Of a stretch of DNA of 64,000 nt, positions 17,268-25,942 are shown in pieces; the first letter of the stretch is position 1, and each line of letters begins with the position of its first letter. The notes beneath the pieces were generated by a model, which saw only the letters and a list, made by a program, of their open reading frames with translations, had not been told where the DNA came from and searched no databases. This stretch comes from Shinella sp. GTDB lineage: Bacteria; Pseudomonadota; Alphaproteobacteria; Rhizobiales; Rhizobiaceae. The stretch spans positions 62,001 to 126,000 of the forward strand of contig QFQX01000002.1 of NCBI GenBank assembly GCA_003248775.1, written 5' to 3'. Position numbers and translations under genes: made by a program.

Positions 17268-17335
17268 TATCGCGGCTTACCTGTAAACCTTTTCACGCCA
17301 TATGCAGCAGGTTGGCCGGACGGAAACTACTGAAA

Positions 17336-18100
17336 TCAATGATCGTTCTGCAATATCGCAGCAGCGCTGCGGGCCCGCGCTCCAGCAAGATCCGCCTCAA
17401 TCGCCTGCAGGATGCTCGCCTCCGCCTCAACGACATTGCCGGCCTCCACGGCCTGCACGAGATTGCGCCGCCGGTTGATTGCGGTCTCGTAAAAAACGCT
17501 GTTATCGCGGCTGTCTCCGACGGGCATCGCAGCCGCAAGCGTGAACTCTGTCACACCCAGCGCCGCCCGCAGCATGGGGTTCTGTGAGGTATCCGCGAGA
17601 ATGCGATGAAGCTCCAGGGTGGCGAGCGCAAAGGAATCAGCCATGCCGCGCGACACGCTCATCTGCTGAAGCCAGTAATAAAGCATGCGGATGTGATCGG
17701 CGGTGCGCAGTTTTGCGGCAAGACGCACCGTTTCCAGTTCCAGCAGGCGACGGACGTCGAAGAGATAACCGACGAACTGCGGATCGAGGCCCGCTTCGAA
17801 ATGCCAGAGCAGCACCTGCTGGTCGAAGAGCTGCCAGCGGCTTTTCGGCGAGACCCGCGTGCCGACCTTTGGCCGGGCCTCGACCAGCCCCTTGGCCTCA
17901 AGCGTCTTCAGCGCCTCCCGCAGCACGGTTCGGGAAACGCCGTAGGTGTCCATGAGTTCGGCGTCCCTGGGCAGGATGGAACCCACGGGAAAGCGGCCGG
18001 AAACAATGCCGACCCCGATCTCGTTGATGATGAACGAATGAAAATTGGGTGCAGCCGACCGCCCGGAACGCGCGCGGATCAGGCTACCTGGTTCACTCAT
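17336..18100 (-). CDS. GntR-family (FadR/FCD) transcriptional regulator of the sugar importer
   Basis: 254 aa. The winged helix-turn-helix is at about 28-85 (LPRDAELMDTYGVSRTVLREALKTLEAKGLVEARPKVGTRV). The C-terminal FCD all-helical ligand domain (about 105-240) has the metal/ligand residues in FDVRRLLELE and LELHRIL. Its start overlaps the upstream permease stop by 8 bp, so it is the last gene of the transport operon and probably an autoregulator sensing the sugar or a breakdown product. Candidate operators lie upstream of the binding-protein gene. Confidence 0.9.
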   Translation of the reverse strand: MSEPGSLIRARSGRSAAPNFHSFIINEIGVGIVSGRFPVGSILPRDAELMDTYGVSRTVLREALKTLEAKGLVEARPKVGTRVSPKSRWQLFDQQVLLWHFEAGLDPQFVGYLFDVRRLLELETVRLAAKLRTADHIRMLYYWLQQMSVSRGMADSFALATLELHRILADTSQNPMLRAALGVTEFTLAAAMPVGDSRDNSVFYETAINRRRNLVQAVEAGNVVEAEASILQAIEADLAGARARSAAAILQNDH

Positions 18101-19079
18101 GTTTCAATTTCCAAAAGCCCTTTGCCTGTGCCGAGGAAGCCGAGAAGACCAGCCGCTGCAATACGATGAAGACGAACAGCAGTGCGCCGATGACGATCTT
18201 CGTCCACCAGCTCGAAAGCGTACCGTCGAAGATGATGTAGGTCTGCACGAGCCCCTGCAGCATGACACCGATGAAGGTTCCGAAGACGAAGCCGTAGCCG
18301 CCCGTCAGCAGGGTTCCCCCGATGACCACGGCCCCGATGGCATCAAGCTCGACACCGACCGCCGCCAACGGATAGCCGGCGGAGGTATACAGCGAAAAAA
18401 CAATGCCCGCGAGACCCGATAAAGTCGCAGAGAGCGTGTAGACGAGGATGGTGGTGTGCGCCACCGGAACGCCCATCAACTGTGCCGACGTGGTGTTGCC
18501 ACCGAGGGCATAGACGTAGGAGCCGAAGCGCGTACGGTGAGCGAGCAGAGCGCCAACGATGAAGACCAGGATCATCAGGCCGCCGATCAGGCTGATCCGC
18601 CCGCCTCCGGGCATGAGGAAATAGGTGGAGGAAACGCTGGAATAGAACGGGTGGGTGACCGGAATGGAATCCTGCGTAATCACCGATGCGACGCCTCTTG
18701 CGAGAAACATCCCGGCAAGCGTCACGATGAAGGAGGGAACCTGAAGATAATGGATGGCAGCCCCCATCGCCGCGCCGAAAGCCGCGGAAAGTCCCAACGC
18801 CACGGCAAAGGCGACGAGCGGGTGATAGCCATACCACGATACCAGAACCGCGATCATGACGCCGGTAAAGCCGATCACCGCGCCGACGGAAAGATCGATG
18901 CCGCCGGAAAGGATCACGAAGGTCATGCCGACTGCCGCGATGCCGAGAAACGCGTTATCGGTCAGGAAGTTGCCGAGGACACGCGTCGAGAACATTCCGG
19001 GATATTGAAGGACGCTGGCCACATAGGCGAGCGCGAAGATCAGGGCGGTGGCCGCCAGAGGACGAAGGCTGCGGTTCAT
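18093..19079 (-). CDS. yjfF: sugar ABC transporter permease (YjfF-like, RbsC family)
   Basis: 328-aa inner-membrane permease of the CUT2 class with eight or more hydrophobic segments. LGIAAVGMTFVILSGGIDLSVGA near residue 48 is the conserved BPD_transp_2 motif. It keeps E. coli YjfF-like order as second permease, starting on a 4-bp overlap with the upstream YtfT-like permease. With the YtfQ-like binding protein upstream the cargo is probably galactofuranose or a related sugar. The symbol is given by operon synteny. Confidence 0.85.
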   Translation of the reverse strand: MNRSLRPLAATALIFALAYVASVLQYPGMFSTRVLGNFLTDNAFLGIAAVGMTFVILSGGIDLSVGAVIGFTGVMIAVLVSWYGYHPLVAFAVALGLSAAFGAAMGAAIHYLQVPSFIVTLAGMFLARGVASVITQDSIPVTHPFYSSVSSTYFLMPGGGRISLIGGLMILVFIVGALLAHRTRFGSYVYALGGNTTSAQLMGVPVAHTTILVYTLSATLSGLAGIVFSLYTSAGYPLAAVGVELDAIGAVVIGGTLLTGGYGFVFGTFIGVMLQGLVQTYIIFDGTLSSWWTKIVIGALLFVFIVLQRLVFSASSAQAKGFWKLKHE

Positions 19080-20083
19080 GAGGATTTTCCGGAAAGAAGG
19101 CGACGGTTGCGCCGGGCTTCGACGAGCCGCCCTGCGAGCGGAGACTGCATCAGCAGGATGAGGATGATGACGCCGGCCTTGACCACGAGGTTGAACTCGG
19201 GCGGGAAGCCCGACACGAGAATGCCTGTGTTCATGGCCTGGATGATGATCGCGCCGATCACCGACATGGCGATCGAGAAGCGGCCGCCGAGCAACGACGT
19301 GCCGCCGATCACCACGGCAAGGATCGCATCCAGCTCAAGCCAGAGACCGGCATTGTTGGCATCCGCGCCTCTGATGTCGCCGGCAACGATGATACCCGAG
19401 ATGGCGGCGCAGAAACCGGAGAAGGTGTAGATCGCAAGCAGCAGCAGCCGGCTATGAATGCCAGCCAGGCTGGCCGCGGTCCGGTTGACGCCGACCGCCT
19501 CGATGAAGAGACCTATGGCCGTGGAGCGCACCGCCACAACGCTGATGGTCAGCAGGCATGCGGCGATCAACACGGGCATAGGCAGGCCGAAGAGGGAACC
19601 CGTGCCAAGGAAGATCAGGATCGGATCCGAGAAGGTCACGATGGAACCTTCCGTGATGAGCTGCGCGATGCCACGCCCCGCCACCATCAGCACCAGCGTC
19701 GCGACGATCGGCTGGATTTCGAGGAAGGTCACGAGAATACCGTTCCACAACCCGCAGACAAGGCCGGCGGCGAGTGCCGCAGACACCGCAATGTAGCCCG
19801 GATAACCGGCAGTCACCATGGTGGCCGCCACAGCGCCCGAAATCGCCATGACAGCGCCAACGGAGAGATCGACGCCCTTGGTCGCGATCACCGCAGTCAT
19901 GCCGATGGCGAGGATAGCCACGGGGACACCGCGATTAAGCACGTCGATCATGCTGCCGAACAGCCGACCGTCCTGCCAGGTGATGTCGAAGAAGCCCGGA
20001 AACAGCAGCCAGTTGATGAACAGCACGCCGAGCAGGGCAATGGTTTGCGGGTTTATAGCCCGCGTCAGCCGACCTGCGATCAT
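19076..20083 (-). CDS. ytfT: sugar ABC transporter permease (YtfT-like, RbsC family)
   Basis: 335-aa CUT2 permease. The conserved segment PVAILAIGMTAVIATKGVDLSVGA is near residue 53 and LDAILAVVIGGTSLLGGRFS near 250. Transmembrane helices span most of the protein. Overlaps of 4 bp on both sides (with the ATPase gene and the second permease) show tight coupling. It forms a heterodimer with the neighbouring permease in the E. coli Ytf system. Confidence 0.85.
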   Translation of the reverse strand: MIAGRLTRAINPQTIALLGVLFINWLLFPGFFDITWQDGRLFGSMIDVLNRGVPVAILAIGMTAVIATKGVDLSVGAVMAISGAVAATMVTAGYPGYIAVSAALAAGLVCGLWNGILVTFLEIQPIVATLVLMVAGRGIAQLITEGSIVTFSDPILIFLGTGSLFGLPMPVLIAACLLTISVVAVRSTAIGLFIEAVGVNRTAASLAGIHSRLLLLAIYTFSGFCAAISGIIVAGDIRGADANNAGLWLELDAILAVVIGGTSLLGGRFSIAMSVIGAIIIQAMNTGILVSGFPPEFNLVVKAGVIILILLMQSPLAGRLVEARRNRRLLSGKSS

Positions 20084-21609
20084 GCGGTTTCTCCTTCAGG
20101 CTGGGCTGCAATTGCCTGGACGATGACTGCCGGCGTTATCTGGTCGCCATGCAGTTCCGCCACCATCTCGCGATCACGCATGACGACGACGCGGGACGAG
20201 TAGGCAACGATTTCATCGAGTTCGGACGAGATGACCATCAGCGCCAGACCATCTTCGCGCAGGCGATTGATGGTGCGGACGATTTCCGCATGGGCGCCGA
20301 CGTCGATGCCGCGCGTCGGTTCGTCGAGAATAAGGAAATCCGGGTCCGTCGCCAGCCAGCGGGCGAGGATCACCTTCTGCTGGTTGCCACCGGACAGAAG
20401 CTTCACCGGCATGTCATGAGAGGCGGCGCGAATATCGAGTTCCTCGGCAAACTTGCCCGCAATTTCCATCTGCTCGTCGCGATTGAGCGCGCGGAACCAG
20501 CCAAGCTTGCCCTGCAGCGCAATCACGATGTTTTCGCGCACCGAAAGGTCCCCGAGAATACCCTCCGCCTTGCGGTCCTCCGGGCAGAAGCCGAAGCCGT
20601 GTGCAATGGCCTGCACCGGGTTCTTCAGGTCGACGCGCTTCTTTCCCATGCGGATCTCCCCGCTGTCGGAAGGATCGACGCCGAACATAACACGCGCCAT
20701 TTCCGTACGGCCCGATCCGAGAAGCCCGGCCACGCCGACCACCTCGCCCTTGTGGATGCGCACCGAGAACGGCTTCACCTTGCCGGTCTTGCCGCAACCA
20801 TCGAACTCGACCATGGCGGGACCGGCCTCGCGCTCCTCGATGCCGGTCACGGCAGGAACGAAGCTGACATCCTTGCCGAGCATCATGCGAACGACATCGG
20901 TGCGCGTCAGGCCAGCAAGCGGACGCGTGCCGATGAGCCGACCGTTGCGCAGGATCGTCACGCGGTCGGAAATCGCAAAGACCTGATCGAGGAAGTGGGT
21001 GATGAAGACGATCGCAAGCCCCTCGGCCTTCAGCGCGGCGATCACCTCGAACAGCCTGTCGACCTCGTGACGGTCGAGGCTTGCCGTGGGTTCGTCCAGC
21101 ACCAGCACCTTGCCGGAAAGCTCGACGGCCCGGCAGATGGCGACGATCTGCTGCACGGCGACGGAATAGCTGCCAAGCTCCGCCTCGACATCGATGTCGA
21201 GGCCGTAACGCGCAAGAAGCGCGCGGGCATTGCGCGCGATCAGCGACTTGCGAACGAAACCGAAGCGCGTCGGCTGATGGCCGAGATAGAGATTTTCCGC
21301 GACGGAGCGGTTCGGAAGAAGGTTGACTTCCTGGTAGACGGTTCCGATGCCATGGGACTGCGCGTCCAGCGGATCGCGAAACTGCACTGCCTTGCCATCG
21401 AGCACGACTTCGCCGGCATCCGGCTGATAGGCTCCGGTCAGGATCTTGATCAACGTCGACTTGCCGGCGCCGTTTTCACCCAGAAGGGCATGCACCTCTC
21501 CCGCCCGCAAACCCAGCGTCACGTCGTTCAATGCACGGTTCTGGCCGAATATCTTGCCGACACTGCGCGCCTCCAGCACGAAATCCGTTCCCGGATCCAC
21601 TGTCTCCAT
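20080..21609 (-). CDS. ytfR: sugar ABC transporter ATP-binding protein with two NBDs (YtfR-like)
   Basis: 509 aa, the CUT2-type fused ATPase. NBD1 has Walker A LLGENGAGKSTLIK and Walker B VLVLDEPTASLD. NBD2 carries a degenerate Walker A (GLLGSGRTEMARV) but a good signature, LSGGNQQKV, with LILDEPTRGIDVG. This asymmetry is normal in RbsA/MglA/YtfR. The start METVDPG at 21609 was chosen because the open frame upstream to 21807 crosses the intercistronic hairpin and has no family sequence. Confidence 0.9.
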   Translation of the reverse strand: METVDPGTDFVLEARSVGKIFGQNRALNDVTLGLRAGEVHALLGENGAGKSTLIKILTGAYQPDAGEVVLDGKAVQFRDPLDAQSHGIGTVYQEVNLLPNRSVAENLYLGHQPTRFGFVRKSLIARNARALLARYGLDIDVEAELGSYSVAVQQIVAICRAVELSGKVLVLDEPTASLDRHEVDRLFEVIAALKAEGLAIVFITHFLDQVFAISDRVTILRNGRLIGTRPLAGLTRTDVVRMMLGKDVSFVPAVTGIEEREAGPAMVEFDGCGKTGKVKPFSVRIHKGEVVGVAGLLGSGRTEMARVMFGVDPSDSGEIRMGKKRVDLKNPVQAIAHGFGFCPEDRKAEGILGDLSVRENIVIALQGKLGWFRALNRDEQMEIAGKFAEELDIRAASHDMPVKLLSGGNQQKVILARWLATDPDFLILDEPTRGIDVGAHAEIVRTINRLREDGLALMVISSELDEIVAYSSRVVVMRDREMVAELHGDQITPAVIVQAIAAQPEGETA

Positions 21610-21662
21610 AATCGTCCCCCTCGCTCCGCAACGATTTTTCGCCGACCTCATCCGCAATGCAA

Positions 21663-21687
21663 GGGGCGCCGGCATTGCCGGCGCCCC
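21663..21687 (-). promoter_or_regulatory. strong intercistronic hairpin between ytfQ and ytfR
   Basis: GGGGCGCCGGC at 21663-21673 and GCCGGCGCCCC at 21677-21687 form a perfect 11-bp stem with a 3-base loop. On the minus strand it is followed by TTGCATT rather than a T run. It sits 16 bases after the binding-protein stop, the usual place for an mRNA-stabilising or partially terminating hairpin that keeps binding-protein levels above those of the membrane parts. Confidence 0.7.
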
Positions 21688-21703
21688 AGTCTGGGCAGGG
21701 AAA

Positions 21704-22666
21704 TCAGTAACCGAGACCCTTGCGGGCTTCGTATTCACCCTTGGGGTTGTCGGCAGGCGTATAGAGCTTCGACTCGGTGATGATGAACTTCGCCGGCTCC
21801 TTGCCATCCTTCAGATAGGCTGCGAGCGCATCGAAGGCAGGACCGGCCATATTCGGTGTCAGTTCGACGGTTGCATTGGCCTCACCTGCGGCCATGGCGG
21901 CAAAGATATCCGGAACGGCATCGATCGAGACAACGAGAATGTCGGAACCCGGCTTCAGGCCGGCATCCTTGATGGCTTGGATCGCACCGACGGCCATGTC
22001 GTCGTTATGGGCGTAGACTGCGCAGATGCCCTTGCCGCCATTCTCGGCCTTGATGAAGCCTTCCATGACTTCCTTGCCCTTGGAGCGAGTAAAGTCGCCG
22101 GTCTGGCTGCGGGCAATCGAGACGTTCTTGTGATCGGCGATGGCTTCCTCGAAGCCCTTCTTGCGGTTGATCGCCGGTGTGGAGCCGACGGTGCCCTGCA
22201 GTTCGACGACCTTGCAGTCCTTGTCCTTCACGGTTTCAGTCAGCCAGCGTCCGGCGACACGGCCTTCCTCGACCTGATCGGAAGCGATCGAGGTCAGGTA
22301 GAGATCCTGCGATGCATCGACACCGCGGTCGAGCAGGATGACCGGGATCTTGGCATCCTTGGCTTCGCCGAGAACCGCTTCCCAGCCGGTAGCGACAACC
22401 GGCGCGACAAGGATCGCATCGACGCCCTGGGCGATGAAGCCACGGATCGCCTTGATCTGGTTTTCCTGCTTCTGCTGCGCATCGGCGAACTTGAGATCGA
22501 TGCCGCGCTTCTCGGCCTCGGCCTTGGTCACGGACGTTTCCGCCGCACGCCAGCCGGATTCCGAGCCGATCTGCGAAAAACCAACCGTCAGATCAGCCGC
22601 CATCGCAGTCGTGGACAAAAGGATAGACACACCCGCGCCAAGCGCGAGTCTGGATAGAACAGACAT
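21704..22666 (-). CDS. ytfQ: sugar ABC transporter periplasmic binding protein (YtfQ-like, galactofuranose type)
   Basis: 320 aa with a signal peptide ending TTAMAA-D at about residue 23. The mature protein follows E. coli YtfQ almost segment by segment: VGFSQIGSESGWRAAETSV, QQKQENQIKAIRGFIAQGVD, VVELQGTVGS, RSQTGDFTRSKGKEVMEGF, YAHNDDMAVGAIQAI, and NATVELTPNMAGPAFDAL. YtfQ binds galactofuranose, so this is the likely ligand. It is the first gene of the minus-strand importer operon. Upstream (22739-22785) lie inverted repeats suited to GntR control. Confidence 0.9.
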   Translation of the reverse strand: MSVLSRLALGAGVSILLSTTAMAADLTVGFSQIGSESGWRAAETSVTKAEAEKRGIDLKFADAQQKQENQIKAIRGFIAQGVDAILVAPVVATGWEAVLGEAKDAKIPVILLDRGVDASQDLYLTSIASDQVEEGRVAGRWLTETVKDKDCKVVELQGTVGSTPAINRKKGFEEAIADHKNVSIARSQTGDFTRSKGKEVMEGFIKAENGGKGICAVYAHNDDMAVGAIQAIKDAGLKPGSDILVVSIDAVPDIFAAMAAGEANATVELTPNMAGPAFDALAAYLKDGKEPAKFIITESKLYTPADNPKGEYEARKGLGY

Positions 22667-22738
22667 GATTTCCTCCCCAAAATTGCCTCACCCGCCCTCC
22701 GCAGGTTAAGCATGTCGTGACGCTAGCAATAGTACTAT

Positions 22739-22785
22739 TATATGTAAATATATGCTCTCCAAAAGTGTATAAGCAATGCATACAC
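22739..22785 (-). promoter_or_regulatory. candidate operators upstream of ytfQ
   Basis: Two inverted repeats lie 73-119 bases upstream of the ytfQ start: TATAT-GTAA-ATATA at 22739-22752 and GTGTAT-N9-ATACAC at 22765-22785. The operon encodes its own GntR-type regulator, whose family binds short palindromes, so one or both may be its operator. They could instead serve the divergent AI-2E-family gene. No biochemical support can be read from sequence. Confidence 0.45.
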
Positions 22786-22963
22786 ACTCAATCTTCATCA
22801 CCGCGAAAACGCTTTGTGAACTTCAAATCGGTCCGACCACCTGCTATGCAGGCCGCGCTGGGGACGGTGCGCAAGAAAGCTTCGCCGCACTCGCGAAATC
22901 GAACAAAGTCATTGCGCCACGAGTCCGGATAAGGTCAACTGGAACCGAAATGCGCAAGAGACC

Positions 22964-24160
22964 ATGCATGAAGGTGAAAAGGCCTTGAAAACGCCCAGTC
23001 CGTCCGACAATGACCACGACGATCCGGCATTCCTCGTGGGTCCGCGATCGGCAGCCCGCTGGCTTCTTGTCTTCGTACTGCTCGCCGGGGTATATTTCTT
23101 TCACGGCTTCGTCGTGCCGGTGCTGGCAGCACTGGTAATCGGCTTTGCCAGCTGGCCGCTTTATCGTCGCCTGCTCGAATCCGTCAGCGGCAATCGCACT
23201 CTCGCCGCGACGATTGCGATCGTTTCCGTCATATCCTTCATTGTGGTTCCGATTTCGCTCGCCGCCTTTTATGCCGTGCAGGAAATCAAGATCTGGGCTG
23301 CATGGGCGGTTCAGGCCAATGCGACCGGAGCGTCCGCACCACAATGGCTGGGTGCCCTTCCTATCATCGGTGTATCCCTGCTGGAACAATGGGATAAGTA
23401 TCTCGGTCATCCCGGCGGTCTCGGCGAGCTGGTCCAGCTGACGAGCGGCTCGAATATCGGCAGCATCTACAGAGGTTTGCTGGTTTTCGGCACCTCCGCC
23501 TTCCAGTGGTTCCTGACACTGCTTTTCATGCTGATCACCCTGTTCTTCGTCTATCGCGACGGCAGCTACCTCGCCGCCCAGCTCGACAAGCTCGGCGAGC
23601 GCATATTGCCTAACCGCTGGGAACGCGTATCGCGGATCGTGCCGATGACAATCAGCTCGACGGTGACCGGCATGACCATCATCGCAATCGGCGAAGGCGT
23701 CGTGCTCGGTGTCGCCTACTGGCTCGCCGGTGTGCCATCCGCTGTGACGCTCGGGCTCATCACCGGCGTCATGGCCCTCATCCCCGGCGGCGCACCGCTG
23801 AGCTTCACGCTGGTTTCCATCTACCTCCTCGCCAGCGGGTCGGTCGGCCCAGGTATCGCCCTGTTCGTCTGGGGCACGACGGAACTCTTCATCGTCGACA
23901 AGACCCTGCGTCCACACCTCGTTGGAGGTCCGATCAAGCTCCCGTTCCTGCCGACGTTTTTCGGCCTGATCGGCGGCGTCAAGACCATGGGTTTCCTCGG
24001 CCTCTTCGTCGGCCCCGTGCTGATGGCCCTGCTTGTCGCCATTCTCCGCGAATGGATCCGCGAGGTCGCCGACGAACCCGGATCGACCGGCCCGAAGGTC
24101 GTTACGTCATCCGACGATATCGATCGCGCCAAGGTAATCTCGAAGGCCTCATCGTCGTAA
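22964..24160 (+). CDS. AI-2E/PerM-family transporter
   Basis: 398-aa polytopic membrane protein of the AI-2E transporter family. Two N-terminal helices (residues 30-70) are followed by a periplasmic or amphipathic segment. The conserved GVVLGVAYWLAGVPSAVTLG and ALIPGGAPLSFTL stretch is near 245-275, and the last helix precedes a polar tail. The family includes TqsA-like exporters and Na+/H+ antiporter-like proteins; the substrate is not predictable. The gene is divergent from the ytf operon and convergent with the Lrp-type regulator gene. Confidence 0.88.
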   Translation: MHEGEKALKTPSPSDNDHDDPAFLVGPRSAARWLLVFVLLAGVYFFHGFVVPVLAALVIGFASWPLYRRLLESVSGNRTLAATIAIVSVISFIVVPISLAAFYAVQEIKIWAAWAVQANATGASAPQWLGALPIIGVSLLEQWDKYLGHPGGLGELVQLTSGSNIGSIYRGLLVFGTSAFQWFLTLLFMLITLFFVYRDGSYLAAQLDKLGERILPNRWERVSRIVPMTISSTVTGMTIIAIGEGVVLGVAYWLAGVPSAVTLGLITGVMALIPGGAPLSFTLVSIYLLASGSVGPGIALFVWGTTELFIVDKTLRPHLVGGPIKLPFLPTFFGLIGGVKTMGFLGLFVGPVLMALLVAILREWIREVADEPGSTGPKVVTSSDDIDRAKVISKASSS

Positions 24161-24169
24161 TCGGCCTTT

Positions 24170-24655
24170 CTAACGCGCCAGTGGCTGCCTGTTGCGAGAG
24201 GTTTTGGCGCGGGTGGCGAGAACGTCGCGGATCGAAAAGCTCGAATGGATTCGCAACACACCCGGCATGGTCGAGAGAATTTCCTTGTGGATGCGCTCGA
24301 ACTCGCCGGCATTGGCGACCTCCACCTTCAGCAGGTAATCGGAACCACCGGTCATCAGGAAACACTCCTGAATCTCGGGGTGCTTGCGCACCGCCGCCTC
24401 GAAGCGATTGAGATAATCCTCGGTCTGCCGCTCCAGCGTGATGTTGACGATCACGGCGATGGAATTCTCCATCTGACCGCTGTCGACAAGCGCCGTGTAG
24501 CCCCGGATGACACCGGATTTCTCCAGAAGCTTGATCCGCCTCAGACAGGCTGAAGGCGACAGCCCGACCTCGGCGGCGAGTGCCGCATTGCTCATGCGGG
24601 CATCCAGCCGCAGGAGGCGCAGGAGATTGCGATCGACGGCGTCCAGAGCGCTCAT
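24170..24655 (-). CDS. dadR: Lrp/AsnC-family regulator (DadR-like)
   Basis: 161 aa. The N-terminal HTH is DARMSNAALAAEVGLSPSAC, residues 17-36. The C-terminal RAM ligand domain has YLLKVEVANAGEFERIHKEI. It is transcribed divergently from alr and dadA with 126 bases between starts, the arrangement of the DadR activator with dadAX in other proteobacteria. It probably senses L-alanine and activates the divergent genes. The symbol is by context. Confidence 0.85.
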   Translation of the reverse strand: MSALDAVDRNLLRLLRLDARMSNAALAAEVGLSPSACLRRIKLLEKSGVIRGYTALVDSGQMENSIAVIVNITLERQTEDYLNRFEAAVRKHPEIQECFLMTGGSDYLLKVEVANAGEFERIHKEILSTMPGVLRIHSSFSIRDVLATRAKTSRNRQPLAR

Positions 24656-24781
24656 GCAGATTATTCCATAAATTCGAAGATCGTTTCACAATGAGTTATT
24701 TCATCGAATAATACGGCGCAAATCAATGGAAAATTCTCCGATTGTTTCAATATCCTTGTCCGATAAAAATGAGGGAACGAC
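24656..24781. promoter_or_regulatory. dadR-alr divergent promoter region
   Basis: This 126-bp region is AT-rich against GC-rich surroundings, as expected of an Lrp-family binding region. The inverted arms ATTATTC (24660-24666) and GAATAAT (24706-24712) lie 39 bases apart. They may be paired sites for a DadR dimer of dimers. GAGGG at 24771-24775 is the ribosome site for the GTG start of alr. Confidence 0.45.
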
Positions 24782-25915
24782 GTGGACAACGCCATCTGGA
24801 ACAACCGCATTCGAGAACGGACGAGCGATGAAGGTGCGTCCGGCTATCTCACCATCGATCTCGGCGCCATCAGCCGCAATTACGAGAAGCTTTCGGCCGC
24901 CGTATCGCCGGCCAAGGCCGCAGCCGTTGTCAAGGCCGACTCCTACGGACTCGGCGCCGCAAAAATCTCGGCAACGCTTCTTGCCGCTGGCTGCCGCCAT
25001 TTCTTCGTTGCCCATTTCTGCGAGGCAACCGAGATCAAGCCGCATCTCTCGGACGAGGCCCGCATTTTCGTCCTGAACGGCCTGCAACCGGGCAACGAGA
25101 CACCGGCCGCCGAAGCCGGCATCATCCCGGTGCTGAACTCGATGGAACAGTTGCAGCTCTGGTCTGCGACCGCGCGCGCGCTCAACCGTTGCCTGCCCGC
25201 CGTGCTGCAGTTCGACACAGGCATGTCCCGGCTGGGCTTCCCGCCGGAAGAACGCGCCCTTCTGGCTGATGAACTGCGCGGCAATAAAGACATCGAAATT
25301 CTCTTCATCATGAGCCATCTGGCTTCCGCCGATGATGAAAACAGCCAGCAGAATGGCGACCAGCTTGCGGAAATGCACCGGATCGCGGAAGAATTTCCTG
25401 CGTTCAGCGTCTGCTTTGCCAATTCCGGCGGCGTCTTCCTTGGCAGCGAATATCACGGCGTGCTCGCCCGCCCCGGTATCGCCCTTTATGGCGGTGCGCC
25501 GAACAATGGCGAAATCAATCCGATGGAACCGGTCGTCCGCCTCGATGTGGCGGTAATCCAGACGCGGACCGTTCCCGCCGGCGCTCGTGTCGGCTATGGC
25601 GCGACCTATGTGGCTCAAACCGAGATGCGGCTCGCGACCATCGCCGCCGGTTATGCCGATGGCCTGCCGCGCAGCCTGAGCGACAGCGGCGCCGTCTATT
25701 ACAATGGTGTGCGCCTGCCAATCGTCGGCCGCGTATCCATGGACAGCATCACGATCGACATCTCCGCTTTGCCGGCTGGCACGCTGTCACTGGGCAGTCT
25801 GGTCGAGGTCATCGGCCCGAACCAGACGCTGGAAATGCTCGGCGCAGATGCCGGAACGATTTCCTATGAGATGCTGACCAGTCTCGGCCATCGCTACCGC
25901 CGCCAATACCGCTAA
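24782..25915 (+). CDS. alr: alanine racemase
   Basis: 377 aa, PLP-dependent. The PLP lysine is in AAAVVKADSYGLGAA near residue 51 and the second catalytic base, a Tyr, is in RVGYGATYVA near 272. The N-terminal TIM barrel and C-terminal beta domain are complete. The start is GTG with a good ribosome site. Pairing with a D-amino-acid dehydrogenase gene 27 bases downstream indicates a catabolic DadX-type role, making D-alanine for oxidation to pyruvate, although it can also supply cell-wall D-alanine. Confidence 0.95.
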   Translation: MDNAIWNNRIRERTSDEGASGYLTIDLGAISRNYEKLSAAVSPAKAAAVVKADSYGLGAAKISATLLAAGCRHFFVAHFCEATEIKPHLSDEARIFVLNGLQPGNETPAAEAGIIPVLNSMEQLQLWSATARALNRCLPAVLQFDTGMSRLGFPPEERALLADELRGNKDIEILFIMSHLASADDENSQQNGDQLAEMHRIAEEFPAFSVCFANSGGVFLGSEYHGVLARPGIALYGGAPNNGEINPMEPVVRLDVAVIQTRTVPAGARVGYGATYVAQTEMRLATIAAGYADGLPRSLSDSGAVYYNGVRLPIVGRVSMDSITIDISALPAGTLSLGSLVEVIGPNQTLEMLGADAGTISYEMLTSLGHRYRRQYR

Positions 25916-25942
25916 CATTTCTCTTCTGTCATTGAGGCAATC

